NCBI GenBank assembly: GCA_001768515.1
Contig: MEOA01000021.1
Span: 78,731 to 142,730, forward strand
DNA from: Bacteroidetes bacterium GWE2_42_24
GTDB lineage: Bacteria > Bacteroidota > Bacteroidia > Bacteroidales > TTA-H9
DNA length: 64,000 nt
Direction of reading: 5' to 3'
This document shows, piece by piece, positions 37,992 to 46,247 of the stretch. The notes beneath the pieces were generated by a model. It did no database searches and had not been told where the DNA came from. It saw only the letters and a program-made list of their open reading frames with translations. The first letter of the stretch is position 1, and every line of letters starts with the position of its first letter. The translations under genes and the position numbers were made by a program.

Positions 37992-38828
37992 ATGAGAAAA
38001 AGAGTACATTTTTTCGCAGCCACCATTTTAATAAGTTTATTAACTAGTTGTGGTGGAGTTGAGCAAAAAGAATATGATGCCTTAAAAACTGAAAATGAAA
38101 ATCTAAAAAGGGAGATTGAAGAGTTACAATTCGGTCCTGAAAGATTGCTGAATAAAGCTAAAGTATACATTGATAATAAGGATTTTGAGAAAGCTAAAGC
38201 AGAACTTCAAACGTTACTTGACAAACACCTCGGATCTCAACAAGCGAACGATGCCAAAAAACTTTTAATTATTGTAGAGAATGGGATTAAAGATCAAATA
38301 TTAGCTGAAGAAAAGGCGATTGCAGAAAAGGAAAGGGTAGAAAAAGAAAGAATTGCTAATGCAACAAAAAAATTGCATAAGAAATATGATGATGTTAATG
38401 AAATAACCTGGTACAGAGATAAATCTTCACCGGCCTTTGTGAACTACAATGGCTTTTATGTTTATATTGGACAAACAAACGGAAGTAAACCCTGGTTGAG
38501 ACTTGCGATACAATACGCTTCAGATGATTGGTTATTCATTGAAAGTTATATTATAAAAGTAGATGGTAAAACTTTTACTATTTCTGAAGATTCCTATGGG
38601 GAAATCAAAACTGACAACGGCAGTGGGGGCATTTGGGAATGGTTAGATAGAAAGGTGGGTAGTTCTGAATATGAAATTATCAAAGCGGTTTCGCAAGGAA
38701 AAGAGGTTAAAATTAGGTTTTCTGGAAAAGATTATCATAAGGACAAGACGATAACTGAACAACAAAAAACTGCATTAAGGAATGTCCTGGATGCTTATGA
38801 AGCACTTGGTGGAGATACTACATTTTAA
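37992..38828 (+). CDS. Lipoprotein with coiled coil and TPR-like segment
   Basis: The 278-residue protein has a signal peptide with lipobox SLLTSC (Cys20). A coiled coil follows at about residues 25-47 (YDALKTENENLKREIEELQ), then a TPR-like helical pair (LNKAKVYIDNKDFEKAKAELQTLLDKH). A C-terminal beta-rich domain is unassigned (WYRDKSSPAFVNYNGFYVYIGQTNGSKPWLRLAIQY). The architecture resembles common Bacteroidota periplasmic lipoproteins. In a prophage cargo segment it may be a superinfection-exclusion factor, but nothing in the sequence shows that. Confidence 0.7.
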   Translation: MRKRVHFFAATILISLLTSCGGVEQKEYDALKTENENLKREIEELQFGPERLLNKAKVYIDNKDFEKAKAELQTLLDKHLGSQQANDAKKLLIIVENGIKDQILAEEKAIAEKERVEKERIANATKKLHKKYDDVNEITWYRDKSSPAFVNYNGFYVYIGQTNGSKPWLRLAIQYASDDWLFIESYIIKVDGKTFTISEDSYGEIKTDNGSGGIWEWLDRKVGSSEYEIIKAVSQGKEVKIRFSGKDYHKDKTITEQQKTALRNVLDAYEALGGDTTF

Positions 38829-38889
38829 AAGCCCCCACTCTGTGCTTTTCGATTTCTCTTCCCCCAACTGTTAAAATTCCCAAAAACTG

Positions 38890-38919
38890 TTGACTTTCTC
38901 CAAAACTGTATTATCTTTG
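38890..38919 (+). promoter_or_regulatory. Cargo promoter block B
   Basis: TTG (38890-38892) and TATCTTTG (38912-38919) are spaced by 19 bp and match the Bacteroidota consensus. The surrounding bases are nearly identical to block C. It drives the Panacea-type gene about 170 bp downstream. Confidence 0.75.
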
Positions 38920-39092
38920 TCGCAAAGCTATAATTCAACACATTGATTTGCAGTTTTTTAATTAACCATTCGTTAGTTAATCAGGTTTTTGCTGAATTCG
39001 AGGTAGCATGATACTTGCATATGAAAAACGGAAATGGAAAAGAGCAAAAAATCTACTTTATAGTTATTAAATTTAGATTAATTCATACAGAT

Positions 39093-39542
39093 ATGGTTTA
39101 CAATGTTTTAGATATCGCAAACAAAATTTTAGTTCAACCTTTGAAATCTGAAGGAGATGAATTAATAACAAACATGAAACTTCAAAAACTGCTATACTAC
39201 ATGCAAGGATTTCATTTAGCGCTGTTTGACGGAAATCCCCTCTTTGATGAAGAAATCGAAGCCTGGATGTATGGTCCTGTTGTTCCATCTATGTATAGGC
39301 ATTTTAGTAAATACACTAATAATGGAATAAAGCCAGATGTTTTGTTAGACCAAGTAATCTCGTTAACTAATGATGAAGAAGCATTATTTAAAGAGGTATT
39401 TAGGGTTTATGGAGCCTATTCGGCTATTGGGTTAATGCAATTAACTCACTCAGAAGAGCCTTGGAGTTCTGTCAGTACCGGGCAAGGGTCTATCATAACT
39501 AAAGATGTTATGACCTCCTTCTTTAAAACACGTTTCAAGTAA
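39093..39542 (+). CDS. Panacea-domain (DUF4065) antitoxin
   Basis: I chose the ATG at 39093 (MVYNVLDIANKILVQ), giving 149 residues. The frame extends upstream to 39015 but the extra residues look unstructured. The sequence shows the Panacea/DUF4065 pattern: an ITNMKLQKLLYYMQGFHLALF core, EAWMYGPVVPSMYRHF, and LMQLTHSEEPW. Family members (SocA, PanA) act as antitoxins or adaptors for many toxins. The next gene starts 3 bp after its stop, which fits an antitoxin-toxin pair. Confidence 0.85.
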   Translation: MVYNVLDIANKILVQPLKSEGDELITNMKLQKLLYYMQGFHLALFDGNPLFDEEIEAWMYGPVVPSMYRHFSKYTNNGIKPDVLLDQVISLTNDEEALFKEVFRVYGAYSAIGLMQLTHSEEPWSSVSTGQGSIITKDVMTSFFKTRFK

Positions 39543-39544
39543 GT

Positions 39545-39979
39545 ATGAAAAGGAAAAAAACCGAACCACACCAGAACAGATTTGAAATAAAAGAGCCTGA
39601 AAAATCAACCCAAATTAATAAAGCTGATCTTCATGATGAAGACAACTATCCTTTATTCTGTTTCAAGTACTTAAGCGATCGCTCATTTAATAAATGTCGT
39701 GATCATCAGTTCTTTATTAAGTATTTAAAGCGACTTCAAAGCCTCTCAAGTTTGGGATGGGCAAAGATCAGAGAATCGGACAAACATTCATTTGGAATGG
39801 AAAAGATTCCGATTCGTGAGATAAAACCTAATTGTCCAATTTGCGTTACACCAGATGTTACTCACCTTCATGCCTTTAGGGCGATCGGAGACAATCGGCC
39901 GTTTCTTGGTCTGCAAAATGGTCGTGTTTTCCAAGTCTTCTTTATAGAAACACATTTCGGAGACATCTATGATCACTGA
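39545..39979 (+). CDS. Probable toxin partner of the Panacea antitoxin
   Basis: The 144-residue protein starts 2 bp after the antitoxin. It reads KISELGW-like SLGWAKIRESDKHSFGMEKI, then IKPNCPICVTPDVTHLHAFRA, and ends GVFQVFFIE-like with FGDIYDH. I recall this C-terminal pattern (FRA-x-GDNRPFLG, FGDIYDH) from small proteins paired with DUF4065 antitoxins. The toxic activity and target are unknown. The N-terminal 40 residues are charged and may be flexible. Confidence 0.7.
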   Translation: MKRKKTEPHQNRFEIKEPEKSTQINKADLHDEDNYPLFCFKYLSDRSFNKCRDHQFFIKYLKRLQSLSSLGWAKIRESDKHSFGMEKIPIREIKPNCPICVTPDVTHLHAFRAIGDNRPFLGLQNGRVFQVFFIETHFGDIYDH

Positions 39980-40067
39980 TATCAGAATCTTTATATCTTC
40001 CAAATCTAACATTCGACTCAAGTATTCTTTTCCCTCTCCCCCAACTGTTGAAATTTCCTAAAAGTAG

Positions 40068-40157
40068 TTGACTCTCTCCAAAACTGTATTATCTTTGTAC
40101 TGTCCTTAGTCTACCATCCGCCAACACAAGCTAAGTACATTGAGTTTTTACTATAAG
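40068..40157 (+). promoter_or_regulatory. Cargo promoter block C
   Basis: TTG (40068-40070) and TATCTTTG (40090-40097) are spaced by 19 bp, a full match to the Bacteroidota promoter. Downstream bases AAGCTAAG-n-ACATTGAG and ACTATAA repeat those of block A. Transcripts would start near 40104 and run into the hairpin at 40162-40236. Confidence 0.8.
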
Positions 40158-40236
40158 GGGAAACCCCTTGCGTTCCTTCCCGGGCAACCGGGAAACTCCT
40201 TGGCGGGAGTGGTAGGCGGCGCAAGGGGTTTTTTCT
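40104..40236 (+). ncRNA. Candidate short structured RNA or attenuator leader
   Basis: Promoter block C would start RNA near 40104. A strong stem AACCCCTTGCG / CGCAAGGGGTT (40162-40172 with 40220-40230) closes an inner CTTCCCGG-GCAA-CCGGGAA hairpin and is followed by six T. This would end a transcript of about 130 bases just 15 bp before the ATG at 40252. It could be a small RNA, or a terminator that must be read through to express the late genes. Confidence 0.5.
40162..40236 (+). terminator. Terminator/attenuator before the late genes
   Basis: An 11-bp outer stem, GC-rich inner hairpin and T-run make this a strong intrinsic terminator. Its location upstream of a same-strand gene suggests regulated readthrough. 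Confidence 0.75.
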
Positions 40237-40251
40237 ATAGGAGAATAAACA

Positions 40252-40608
40252 ATGAGTCCCAAAACGAACGAGGTCACCCTCCCGACCACAATCAACATTG
40301 AGCGCCTGCACGCCCTCAGAAACCTGATCGTAAACCATCGGATGCTCGATTCCGATACTTACGATTTCAAAGAAACCCCCATCACCGAAACCCTGAAAAT
40401 GCTGCTGCATGTTTTCATGGAAAGCGACTGGCCAACGATTGTCACTAAAAATGACCGCTCAGCCATCGACGATCATTTCTGGATGGCTTATGACACTGCA
40501 AGCTACATCGAGCATCTGGACGACCCATCTGACGAGAAAGACACAATGCTGATGACCATCGACCAGTTGATACAACTGGTAACCCAATTACAGGAGGAAG
40601 CATCATGA
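40252..40608 (+). CDS. Hypothetical phage protein
   Basis: The 118-residue acidic helical protein reads MSPKTNEVTLPTTINIERLHALRNLIVNHRML, then TETLKMLLHVFMES. No family was recognised. The gene has the higher G+C of the late region and is joined to the next by an ATGA overlap. It lies directly behind the attenuator-like hairpin. Confidence 0.6.
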   Translation: MSPKTNEVTLPTTINIERLHALRNLIVNHRMLDSDTYDFKETPITETLKMLLHVFMESDWPTIVTKNDRSAIDDHFWMAYDTASYIEHLDDPSDEKDTMLMTIDQLIQLVTQLQEEAS

Positions 40609-40799
40609 ACCAGACAAATGAAAAACCACGTTTCTTCCGCAACAACAATTACATCGATCTGCCACAGAACCGTACCATCGAGCCGGGAAGCCTATGGAAA
40701 GAAACCGACGGCATGATGATCCTGGTTGATGACGACGATTTTGTTTGCATCAGTCCTTACAAGGCTGATGACTTTAAAGAAGTTCAGCCTAGGGAATAA
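40605..40799 (+). CDS. Small hypothetical phage protein
   Basis: The 64-residue protein (MNQTNEKPRFFRNNNYIDLPQNRTIEPGSLWKETDGMMILVDDDDFVCISPYKADDFKEVQPRE) starts in the stop codon of the gene before it. It looks like a small beta-barrel protein. No function can be assigned. A strong terminator follows. Confidence 0.55.
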   Translation: MNQTNEKPRFFRNNNYIDLPQNRTIEPGSLWKETDGMMILVDDDDFVCISPYKADDFKEVQPRE

Positions 40800-40820
40800 G
40801 ATCCATTAAGCTGAAGCACG

Positions 40821-40880
40821 GATCCCGGAACCTGACAACCAAAAGAAATGGGGTGGTTGTTGTGGACCGGGATTTTTTGT
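40821..40880 (+). terminator. Rho-independent terminator
   Basis: Outer stem ATCCCGG / CCGGGAT (40822-40828 with 40867-40873), inner ACAACCA / TGGTTGT, and a T6 run. It ends the two-gene unit 40252-40799. Confidence 0.8.
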
Positions 40881-40970
40881 TGTTTCACAATTAGATTGCA
40901 ATATTAAGAGAGTTTAGATTTTTTTAATAAATTATTACACAGTAATCAGAATATATTCTACATTTTCCAT

Positions 40971-40978
40971 TATATTTG
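40971..40978 (+). promoter_or_regulatory. -7 box TATATTTG before the 41004 gene
   Basis: TATATTTG matches the -7 consensus and lies 25 bp before the ATG at 41004. No clear -33 TTG was found at the usual distance. Confidence 0.45.
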
Positions 40979-41003
40979 TTCCACGAATTAAAACCCCTGA
41001 CCC

Positions 41004-41564
41004 GTGGAACACAGCGTTGTAATCCGACTCAAACCCTATTTGAAAGAATTCATCACTCATCGTTTTGGGTCGGAGCTCTCCTCGCGTAAGAATGTGGTGG
41101 GGATCCTGTTGCAGCAATTTATCACATACACCCCTTCGGGAAGCTGCCAAAGGGAAGCCACAGGTCCTGATTGCATGGTGATCCCGCTGGTGAGCGGCCC
41201 GGCCTACAACCCCAGGCGTGGTAATGTCTGGATTAGCCCACGCCACCAGAAAGAACTCGAGCGGGTGATCTACCAGCTTTTCAGGTCAACCTTCTTTACA
41301 TACATGGACGATCGTAGCCGGTATATCGACATGATGCAGGAAGGAACCATCAAGGACTGCATCCTTCAGTTCTGTATCGACTTTGGACTCAGCCCTGACA
41401 ATGTACAGTATGATACACTAAAGAAAGCATGGTATCGGCACCGTAAACATAAAGAGCACATTCTTCAGTCTAAAAAAAAAGCTGAAAAGAACGGCCTTAA
41501 TCTGTCCCTTTTTCGTCCCCTGATATTCATTCAAACTCAATATGAACCACTATACTCCATTTAA
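41004..41564 (+). CDS. Hypothetical phage protein
   Basis: The 186-residue protein reads MEHSVVIRLKPYLKEFITHRFGSE, then VWISPRHQKELERVIYQLFRSTFFTYMDDRSRY and IDFGLSPDNVQYDTLKKAWYRHRKHKE. It looks helical and basic with a possible HTH near the C-terminus. I recall similar proteins at the start of late operons in Bacteroidota prophages, without known function. It overlaps the next gene by 23 bp. Confidence 0.6.
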   Translation: MEHSVVIRLKPYLKEFITHRFGSELSSRKNVVGILLQQFITYTPSGSCQREATGPDCMVIPLVSGPAYNPRRGNVWISPRHQKELERVIYQLFRSTFFTYMDDRSRYIDMMQEGTIKDCILQFCIDFGLSPDNVQYDTLKKAWYRHRKHKEHILQSKKKAEKNGLNLSLFRPLIFIQTQYEPLYSI

Positions 41565-42066
41565 CATTGAGGGGCTCAACAAGATAGAGCTTGTTGAAGC
41601 TAGTATGGTATTGAATATCACACCTGGGGATGTACTCACAGGTGCACCTGTTCGATTGGTTTTGCAATTCGGTGCTTCATTTGAGGCCATACCGATGGTA
41701 AAGGGTTCAGGGCAGTTTACCGAAGAACACCAACGCGATAGTTCGGGTGATCACTTCATGCAGAACATAGCCTTTAGCCATGCAAAAAACAGAAAAGAGG
41801 CAGATACCTGGTTGTTGACAAACCAACACAAAGATTTTATTGTAAAGGTAACTGATCGTAACCTCAATATCCGCATCATTGGTTCAATTGAAAGCCCTGC
41901 CAGACTTTCAGCCCCGATGAACAACCCCGCCTCTGGAAGGAACGAATACGCCTTTACATTCTATGCCGAGTCAGACGACCGGGTTCCCTACCTTCAGGAT
42001 GGAGAGGCGGTAACCAATGCCGGGAAAAGTTTCTCAACCGATTTTTCAACTGATTTTTCATTATGA
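41542..42066 (+). CDS. Probable phage structural protein
   Basis: The 174-residue protein is beta-rich (LVLQFGASFEAIPMVKGSGQF, NEYAFTFYAESDDRVPYLQ) with no signal peptide. Small beta proteins in this position are often tail-tube or minor tail proteins, but I cannot show this. An ATGA overlap links it to the next gene. Confidence 0.5.
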   Translation: MNHYTPFNIEGLNKIELVEASMVLNITPGDVLTGAPVRLVLQFGASFEAIPMVKGSGQFTEEHQRDSSGDHFMQNIAFSHAKNRKEADTWLLTNQHKDFIVKVTDRNLNIRIIGSIESPARLSAPMNNPASGRNEYAFTFYAESDDRVPYLQDGEAVTNAGKSFSTDFSTDFSL

Positions 42067-42440
42067 ATAAACAAGAATTTGTAGCCCTGGTTGCTGATAA
42101 ATTAACAGTTACTAATCCTGGCGATATTACCGCCCAGAAGATTAAAGATGTGTTTGACACTTTGGCATCGATAGTGTTCGACGAGATCAAAATGGTGAAC
42201 CATGTTGAAGCGGCCACAGGAACACTCACTGCAGATGTGCCAACTGATATCGAATTCTCCCTGGCATTCAGCAATACCGAATATGCAATTGCATACCGGG
42301 CACTCGATGCACTGGGACAAAAGGTAGATTGTACCATCGTGAAGTATGCCAATAAAATTACAGTGACAGCTCTTGAGAGCGATGTGACGTTTGATTTTAT
42401 TGCCTCCAGAGCAACCATCAGTCTGGAGCAACCGACATAA
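42063..42440 (+). CDS. Hypothetical phage protein
   Basis: The 125-residue protein starts inside the stop of the previous gene (ATGA). It has a helical N-terminus (MNKQEFVALVADKLTVTNPGDITAQKIKDVFDTL). The C-terminal half is beta-rich (IEFSLAFSNTEYAIAYRALDALGQKVDC), like the tail-fibre or decoration modules of this phage group. Function unknown. A terminator follows. Confidence 0.55.
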   Translation: MNKQEFVALVADKLTVTNPGDITAQKIKDVFDTLASIVFDEIKMVNHVEAATGTLTADVPTDIEFSLAFSNTEYAIAYRALDALGQKVDCTIVKYANKITVTALESDVTFDFIASRATISLEQPT

Positions 42441-42548
42441 CACAAGTAGTATTAATGTAAATTTTTCTCATAATTTTTGATTTTGGTTAATTCATAATCA
42501 ATAGTCGTAAGCGACATTTTGTTGAGTTAGATTCCGATTGATTATGGA

Positions 42549-42582
42549 CGAAAGGCCACGCCGGGAGGTGCGGCCTTTTTGT
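42549..42582 (+). terminator. Rho-independent terminator before the head genes
   Basis: The stem AAAGGCC / GGCCTTT around a GC-rich inner part is followed by a T-run. It lies about 110 bp after the gene ending at 42440. Confidence 0.65.
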
Positions 42583-42635
42583 TGTGTCCTTTTGCTTTGG
42601 TTTTCAGGTAATCATTTTTGCATCAAAATGTGAAT

Positions 42636-43538
42636 ATGAAAATCACAGTACTTTCATCGCTGCTGAGAGAACCCTTCATGATCGATCTGGGCTTTGCCCT
42701 CGACAGCGGTATTCTGGTGCAGCAGCTCATCGATCACGATGTGCGGAAATTTTCGCCCCGCGAGAGCTTCACCCTTCGCTATTTTATACCCTCGTTTGCC
42801 GAGAACGATCCCAGTGCTGATCCTGACGGTAGTTCTACCCCGCCGGAGAATCAACCTGCTGGCATTATTGCCATGGTTCCCCTTCATGGAAGCATGCTGA
42901 AATATGGCACCATGTGCAGTTATGGCACCACAGAGATTGCCGAATATCTGCGTATGGCTCTGTCAGATGAGCGAGTCATCGGCGTTCTGCTTGATGTAGA
43001 TACCCCGGGAGGATCAGTCAACAGTATCCCGCCTTTGGTTGATGTGCTTTCTCATCGCACTAAACCCGTTTTGGCACATGTTGACAGCTGCGCATCGGCA
43101 GGCCTTTTCACATCCGTTTTCTGCGACGAGATCATGGCAAACAATGATATCTCTGCCCGAATCGGATCGGTGGGTGTAGAGATGAACTTTGCCGACATGC
43201 GACCATATTGGGAAGCCCAGAAGGTAGTCTTCCACACTATCCGCCCACCTGAAAGCGCAGAAAAGAACAGGGTGTTCGAGCTTGCCCTCGAAGGCAAGTA
43301 CGAACAGATCACCCAGGAAATGCTCTCTCCCATGGCCCGACGCTTCCAACAGGAAGTGCGCAGCCATCTTCCCGGGCTCAAGGAAGAGCCTGGTGTACTC
43401 ACCGGTGCAACCTTCGACGCCACCCGGTCCCTGGAACTTGGCCTCATCCATTCCATTGGCAACCGCCGCGCTGCCATCGCCCGCCTCAGCGAGTTGGCAC
43501 TGCAATACGATGTGAACAGTTTAATCAACAATCCATAA
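42636..43538 (+). CDS. S49-family prohead protease
   Basis: I chose the ATG at 42636 (MKITVLSSLLREPF). The frame can start at a TTG 18 bp earlier, with no benefit. The 300-residue protein has the S49/SppA core: a GVLLDVDTPGGSV strand-turn, VDSCASAGLF with the nucleophile Ser154, IGSVGVEM, and the C-terminal TGATFDATRSLELGLIHSIG. There is no signal peptide, which separates it from host SppA. It lies directly before the capsid gene, as maturation proteases do, and should trim the scaffold part of the capsid protein. Confidence 0.87.
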   Translation: MKITVLSSLLREPFMIDLGFALDSGILVQQLIDHDVRKFSPRESFTLRYFIPSFAENDPSADPDGSSTPPENQPAGIIAMVPLHGSMLKYGTMCSYGTTEIAEYLRMALSDERVIGVLLDVDTPGGSVNSIPPLVDVLSHRTKPVLAHVDSCASAGLFTSVFCDEIMANNDISARIGSVGVEMNFADMRPYWEAQKVVFHTIRPPESAEKNRVFELALEGKYEQITQEMLSPMARRFQQEVRSHLPGLKEEPGVLTGATFDATRSLELGLIHSIGNRRAAIARLSELALQYDVNSLINNP

Positions 43539-43549
43539 ATCCCATAGCT

Positions 43550-45187
43550 ATGAACCCAAAATGGAACCGTGTAATGAAAGCCGCTCTCGGCCTGATCGGG
43601 ATGTCATCCTTCACCCTGAAGGATGGCAAGCTTGATCTTCCTGAAGAGAAGCGTACCAAACTCGAGAGCTCGTTTGGTAAGCCCTTTACCCAATCGCTCG
43701 AAAAACATCTGGCCGAAACAGAGGCCGGAACCACTACCGAAGAAGCCGAACTCAACGATGCCGAGTTCCAGGCTCTGACCACTGAACTAATGAACGAGGC
43801 TATGCAGGCTCTCCAGAGTCAGGTTTCCACCCTCCAGGCAAAAGTCGATGAAGCTGCCGCCACTATTGCAGCGCAAAAGGAAACCATCGGAATTCTGGCT
43901 GCACAACCAGAGCCTGACGTGCCGGCCACCAATGCCACTAATCCCCACGCAATGAATACAGCTCCTTTCAAACCCGACATGACCCTGGTCCATAATCGTA
44001 TGTGGGAAGCCCAACAAAAGGGCATGTCGTTCGAGATGGCTGATGCCACCATGCAAATTGATGCTATTAAGACAGAATTCGCAAAGATTCCGGCTGGTGA
44101 ACTCACTCGCATCAAGAAAAAGCTGGTTGATCGCACAGAGACTATGAAGTACATGACTTCAGTGCAGACTTCCGAAAGTGTTTATCGTGCTGCACAAGCC
44201 TCAATGACTCATGTGGTACAACAGATGATCGGTGCCTGGACTCCTTTAGGTCAGGCCACCTTCACTCCGATGTCTATTCCCATGCGCCATCACAAGATCA
44301 ACGTACCTTTGGTTCCTGCAGAAGTAATCGATACTTGGCTTGCTAAGCTTTACGATGAAAGTAAAACTCCGGCTCAAATGCCGCTGGTAACCTTCATGAT
44401 GGACATCATCATTGATAAAGCAATGGATGATCGTGAAATGCTCCAGGTGATGATCGGAGAGTACGTAGCCTACGACTCAACACCCGCAGATGGCACCCCG
44501 GGGCAGGCTACTGAAAAATCGGTTGACGGTCTGCTTACACTCTTACGCAAGGAGTATGAGAATCCTGACACTAAAATTCATTTTGTTATCCTTGGGGAAA
44601 TCACTGAGGCTAACGTGGTGGACAAAATGAAGAAATTTCGCAAATCACTGCCACGCGAGCTCATCCGCAAAAAAATGGATGTGCTGATCAGCGAAGATCT
44701 TCGCGGGATGTACAAGGATTCTTACCAGACATTGTTTCCCAATACAAAGAACGAGGATGAAAACAACTTCCGTCTTGATCATTCACAGCTCAAGCTGTCC
44801 GCCGTTGATTCGCTCAGCGGTCTGAAGTCATTCTTCGTCACCCCGTTGGACAACCTCTTACTGATTCGTGATAAGAACAAACCAGGCTCCATTATCCGCA
44901 TTGACACCCTGCACTATAAAGTGTTCATCTATGGTGAATGGTCAGAGACTTACGGATTCGGATGGAAAGAAGCTATCGTAGCCTACATTGATCCTTTCTG
45001 GGTACTTGATGGCTATGCCAAGAAAAATGATGCTTCAAAGCTTCATTTTAAAATGCTCGAGGATACCGGTGCCGACGATCTGAATGAAGCCAAGCTCGCC
45101 GATTACAAAACCGCAATCTCGGCTGCTACAGAAATTCCCGATATGGCCGCTCTGCAGACCATCATCGATACGGTGAATGCTGCTTAG
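43550..45187 (+). CDS. Major capsid protein with scaffold-like N-terminus
   Basis: The 545-residue protein begins with an acidic coiled-coil region (about residues 25-130; LNDAEFQALTTELMNEAMQALQSQVSTLQAKVDEAAATIAAQKE), typical of a delta or scaffold domain. From about 150 it has a long mixed alpha/beta region with RHHKINVPLVP, TFMMDIIIDKAMDDREMLQVMIGEYV, and near the end SFFVTPLDNLLLIRDKN and GEWSETYGFGWKEA, consistent with an HK97-type capsid. The S49 protease upstream supports this. Identification rests on gene order and architecture, not on a motif. Confidence 0.72.
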   Translation: MNPKWNRVMKAALGLIGMSSFTLKDGKLDLPEEKRTKLESSFGKPFTQSLEKHLAETEAGTTTEEAELNDAEFQALTTELMNEAMQALQSQVSTLQAKVDEAAATIAAQKETIGILAAQPEPDVPATNATNPHAMNTAPFKPDMTLVHNRMWEAQQKGMSFEMADATMQIDAIKTEFAKIPAGELTRIKKKLVDRTETMKYMTSVQTSESVYRAAQASMTHVVQQMIGAWTPLGQATFTPMSIPMRHHKINVPLVPAEVIDTWLAKLYDESKTPAQMPLVTFMMDIIIDKAMDDREMLQVMIGEYVAYDSTPADGTPGQATEKSVDGLLTLLRKEYENPDTKIHFVILGEITEANVVDKMKKFRKSLPRELIRKKMDVLISEDLRGMYKDSYQTLFPNTKNEDENNFRLDHSQLKLSAVDSLSGLKSFFVTPLDNLLLIRDKNKPGSIIRIDTLHYKVFIYGEWSETYGFGWKEAIVAYIDPFWVLDGYAKKNDASKLHFKMLEDTGADDLNEAKLADYKTAISAATEIPDMAALQTIIDTVNAA

Positions 45188-45191
45188 ACTA

Positions 45192-45230
45192 AATTGTACC
45201 AGGGAGGTAACATACATCCCTGGTACAATT
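45192..45230. repeat. Perfect 14-bp inverted repeat after the capsid gene
   Basis: AATTGTACCAGGGA (45192-45205) and its exact complement (45217-45230) enclose an 11-base loop. There is no T-run. It may protect or process the capsid mRNA. Confidence 0.7.
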
Positions 45231-45288
45231 AACCTGATCAGCCAAACAATTCACACATTATCACAATAATAATTAGACACTCCTACGT

Positions 45289-46116
45289 ATGTATGTAAAA
45301 GCAAATGTTCTCCGCCCCGCGAAAACTGCCCCAGGGTCAGGTGGCGACAAGAAAGACACCCTTATTCTTTTTGACTTCGACGATTTGGCCGATGAAGGCT
45401 ATCACCGGTCGGGCAATGGTGTCATTACTGACCAACTGGTTTTCAAACCAGGCAAGTACATGGTCAAGGTTTATGGCACCGTCAGTAAAATGAAAGGCAG
45501 CTACGAAACCGAAGGCGACGAAGATGCCGAAGGTTTCATGCACGGTTTTGAATTTGAGCACCCGGGCGATGCAATCGCTATCATGGAGTTCGTTCAAAAC
45601 TGGACAGGAAAAAACGTTGGAGCTATCACTCAGAAATGCTCCGAGAACTATATGAAGCAATACGGCACACCTTGCTCACCGCTTAAATTGAAAAGCAGTG
45701 GTCAGGATGACAAGGATGCGAACGTGCAAAAACTGGTATTTAAAAACACTGTGAAGGCACCTTTCGTTCCTGGCAAGTACGAAGGCACACTCACGCTCGA
45801 AAGCGTGTTGTTTACTGTAGCCGCTGATTCTGACTCGATTAATCTGGTAGCTGGTAGTGGGCAATATCAATTAACATCGGGGGTCGGTTCTGTAGCTCTC
45901 TTGGCCGACTTGGAAAATGCTTCTGACGGTTTAATTTTTACCCTTTTAGGCAGTGGTGGAACATATCCTTCTAAGATTGAAAGTCCGGCTGGTGATGGTT
46001 CATTTTTGCTTCAAAATGGAGTAACATGGATCGCTGATGCTGGTAGTCAGATCACCTTCAGAGTTATGCAAACAGGTGTTTTATCTTATAAAGCTATTGA
46101 GATCAGTCGTTCTTAA
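45289..46116 (+). CDS. Probable phage structural protein
   Basis: The 275-residue protein has an N-terminal part (LILFDFDDLADEGYHRSGNGVITDQLVFKPGKYMVKVYGTVSKMK) and a C-terminal beta-rich part (about 170-275, ITFRVMQTGVLSYKAIEISRS). It sits directly after the capsid gene, where decoration or tail-tube proteins are common. No family was recognised, so the assignment is positional. Confidence 0.55.
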   Translation: MYVKANVLRPAKTAPGSGGDKKDTLILFDFDDLADEGYHRSGNGVITDQLVFKPGKYMVKVYGTVSKMKGSYETEGDEDAEGFMHGFEFEHPGDAIAIMEFVQNWTGKNVGAITQKCSENYMKQYGTPCSPLKLKSSGQDDKDANVQKLVFKNTVKAPFVPGKYEGTLTLESVLFTVAADSDSINLVAGSGQYQLTSGVGSVALLADLENASDGLIFTLLGSGGTYPSKIESPAGDGSFLLQNGVTWIADAGSQITFRVMQTGVLSYKAIEISRS

Positions 46117-46158
46117 CTTACGATATTCTTTAGTTTGATTTTGATTTGTGTGCTTTCT

Positions 46159-46191
46159 AAAAGCCCGTAACCCGAATGGGTGCGGGCTTTT
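46159..46191 (+). terminator. Rho-independent terminator
   Basis: Stem AAAAGCCCGTAACCC / GGGTGCGGGCTTTT with loop GAAT, ending in a T-rich tract. It ends the gene before it. Confidence 0.8.
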
Positions 46192-46247
46192 GTCCTTTTT
46201 TCCGCATGGGTGCAATTGCACCTTTGCTTTATCAAATTCATTATTCC

